64,000 nt of DNA from Falsiroseomonas sp051860665. GTDB taxonomy: Bacteria; Pseudomonadota; Alphaproteobacteria; Acetobacterales; Acetobacteraceae. Location of the stretch: contig NZ_JBHYDM010000001.1 of assembly GCF_051860665.1 (NCBI RefSeq), positions 186,001 to 250,000 on the forward strand, read 5' to 3'. The position numbers and the translations under genes are program-made. Below are positions 63,071 through 64,000 of this stretch, in pieces. The notes below the pieces were generated by a model. That model was not told where the DNA came from. It was given only the letters and a program-made list of their open reading frames with translations, and did not search any database. Position 1 is the first letter of the stretch, and each line of letters starts with the position of its first letter.

Positions 63071-64000
63071 ATGACCCTCCACGACCCGGTGCTGCGCCTG
63101 GCAGCCGACCTCATCGCGATCGACAGCCGATCCAGCCTTTCGAACCTGCCGGTCGCCGACCGCATCGAGCAGGAATTGTCGGGGTTCGAGGTGGAGCGGC
63201 TGGACTACGCGGACGCGAATGGCGTCGCGAAGCGCGTGCTGGTGGCCCATAAGGGGCCGCGCGGCGGCTATGCGCTGTCCGGCCACATGGACACGGTGCC
63301 GGCCACGGGGTGGGAGAGCGATCCCTGGGCGCCGCGGCTGGATGCGGACGGGCTGCTGCATGGCCTCGGCAGCGTCGACATGAAGGGCCAGGTGGCCGCC
63401 GCCATCATCGCGGCCCAGCGCGCGCCGGCCGATGTCGGCGCCACGCTGCTGATCACCACGGATGAGGAAACCACCAAGGCCGGCGCCCGCCGCATCGCCC
63501 GCGACAGCGCCTTGGCAAGATCGCTGGACCTGCAAGGCATCTTCGTGGTGGAGCCCACGGGGCTGGTGCCGGTGCGCGGCCATCGCAGCCACATCGCCTT
63601 CACCGCGACGGCGCATGGCGTGCAGGCACATTCCTCCACCGGCAAGGGCGTGAACGCCAACTGGAAGCTGCTGCCCTTCCTGGTGGCGATGCGCGCGGTG
63701 CATGACGAGCTGCGCACGAACCCCGCGCTGCAGGATGCGGATTACGACCCGCCGTTTTCCGACTTCAACCTGATCCTCGACAACCACGGCACGGCGATGA
63801 ACGTCACCGTCGCCAAGGCCACGGCCCAGATAAAATTCCGGTACAGCGCCAAGGTGGACCCGAAGCCCATCCTGCAGGCCGTGCGCCAGGCGGCGCGCGA
63901 GGCGGGGGTCGAGCTTGCGGAGCAGATGGAAGGTTTTCCGCCGGAGCTGCCGGCGGACCACCCCTTCGTCGCCCGCGCCACGCGGCTGACCAACCGCGCC
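63071..64000 (+). CDS. M20-family metallopeptidase (ArgE/DapE type), 3' end outside window
   Basis: Metal-dependent amidohydrolase, first 310 residues, open to the window edge. Metal and catalytic motifs are in order: SGHMDTVPAT (near residue 72), GLGSVDMKGQVAAAIIA (near 98), the general-base pair TTDEETTKAG (near 133) and VVEPTGLVPVRGHRS (near 158). A peptidase dimerisation domain follows (FTATAHGVQAHSSTGKGVNA). It is divergent from the threonine synthase-like gene with 49 bases between starts. The substrate is an N-acyl amino acid or dipeptide, by family only. Confidence 0.88.
   Translation, partial: MTLHDPVLRLAADLIAIDSRSSLSNLPVADRIEQELSGFEVERLDYADANGVAKRVLVAHKGPRGGYALSGHMDTVPATGWESDPWAPRLDADGLLHGLGSVDMKGQVAAAIIAAQRAPADVGATLLITTDEETTKAGARRIARDSALARSLDLQGIFVVEPTGLVPVRGHRSHIAFTATAHGVQAHSSTGKGVNANWKLLPFLVAMRAVHDELRTNPALQDADYDPPFSDFNLILDNHGTAMNVTVAKATAQIKFRYSAKVDPKPILQAVRQAAREAGVELAEQMEGFPPELPADHPFVARATRLTNRA

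Overview
The window is a very GC-rich (estimated near 70%), densely coded chromosomal segment. It fits an alphaproteobacterium of the Acetobacteraceae, most likely Roseomonas-like. The grounds are codon bias, the gene order SUV3-type helicase / S4 protein / ferredoxin / CarD, ccmAB divergent from acnA, a Bug-family periplasmic receptor, and several GTG and TTG starts. The genus is an inference from style and gene order; no rRNA is present. I see no phage, insertion sequence, tRNA or CRISPR array. About 60 protein genes are supported, with the first (trxB) and last (M20 peptidase) cut by the window edges.

Layout. 1-4.4 kb: thioredoxin reductase end, a LysR regulator, a 369-bp gap with a probable small RNA, and an RTX serralysin-type protease. 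4.4-10.4 kb: a peptide-type binding protein, CcmB/CcmA haem exporter genes, and aconitase on the other strand. 10.5-19.7 kb: lipid kinase plus phosphoesterase, an HcaT-like transporter, a HAMP membrane protein, then the helicase-S4-fdxA-carD run. 19.7-26.3 kb: an orphan cysD, DoxX, ThpR, and the tesA/ybbA/ybbP group with a nucleoside deaminase. 26.4-31.5 kb: Bax-inhibitor-1 protein, then a copper-handling group (DUF2946, YcnI, a small unknown, PCuAC), a cupin protein, an MFS carrier and a trypsin-like protease. 31.6-36.2 kb: a hybrid histidine kinase head-to-head with a solute-binding protein, and a Bug receptor. 36.3-49.9 kb: accA, a DHA2 transporter, a chemoreceptor, dps, secA, a PpiC isomerase, argJ, a GNAT-NUDIX fusion, a FitAB-like toxin-antitoxin pair, a CinA-type protein and folE. 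49.9-57.7 kb: a class A beta-lactamase divergent from an AmpR-type regulator, a RidA-like protein, a lipoprotein, a CoA-binding protein, a DUF2076 protein, and a LysR regulator coupled to wecB-wecC. 57.8-64 kb: a small membrane protein, an antiporter remnant, an MFS carrier, a TRIC-type channel, and an amino-acid group (D-threonine aldolase-like, threonine synthase-like, M20 peptidase).

Working together. The clearest units are: copper delivery (DUF2946, YcnI, PCuAC); the lipase/ABC unit tesA-ybbA-ybbP; beta-lactamase with its AmpR-type regulator; the toxin-antitoxin pair with a FitA-like operator; ManNAcA nucleotide-sugar synthesis (wecB, wecC) under a translationally coupled LysR gene; and a possible sensory pair of periplasmic binding protein and hybrid kinase whose 5' ends overlap. 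Nothing here is plainly a new defence or biosynthetic system. The best leads are the kinase/binding-protein overlap, the toxin gene fused by overlap to cinA, the AmpR/class A lactamase pairing, the uncharacterised 116-residue protein in the copper group, and the small RNA candidate at 1.7-1.85 kb.
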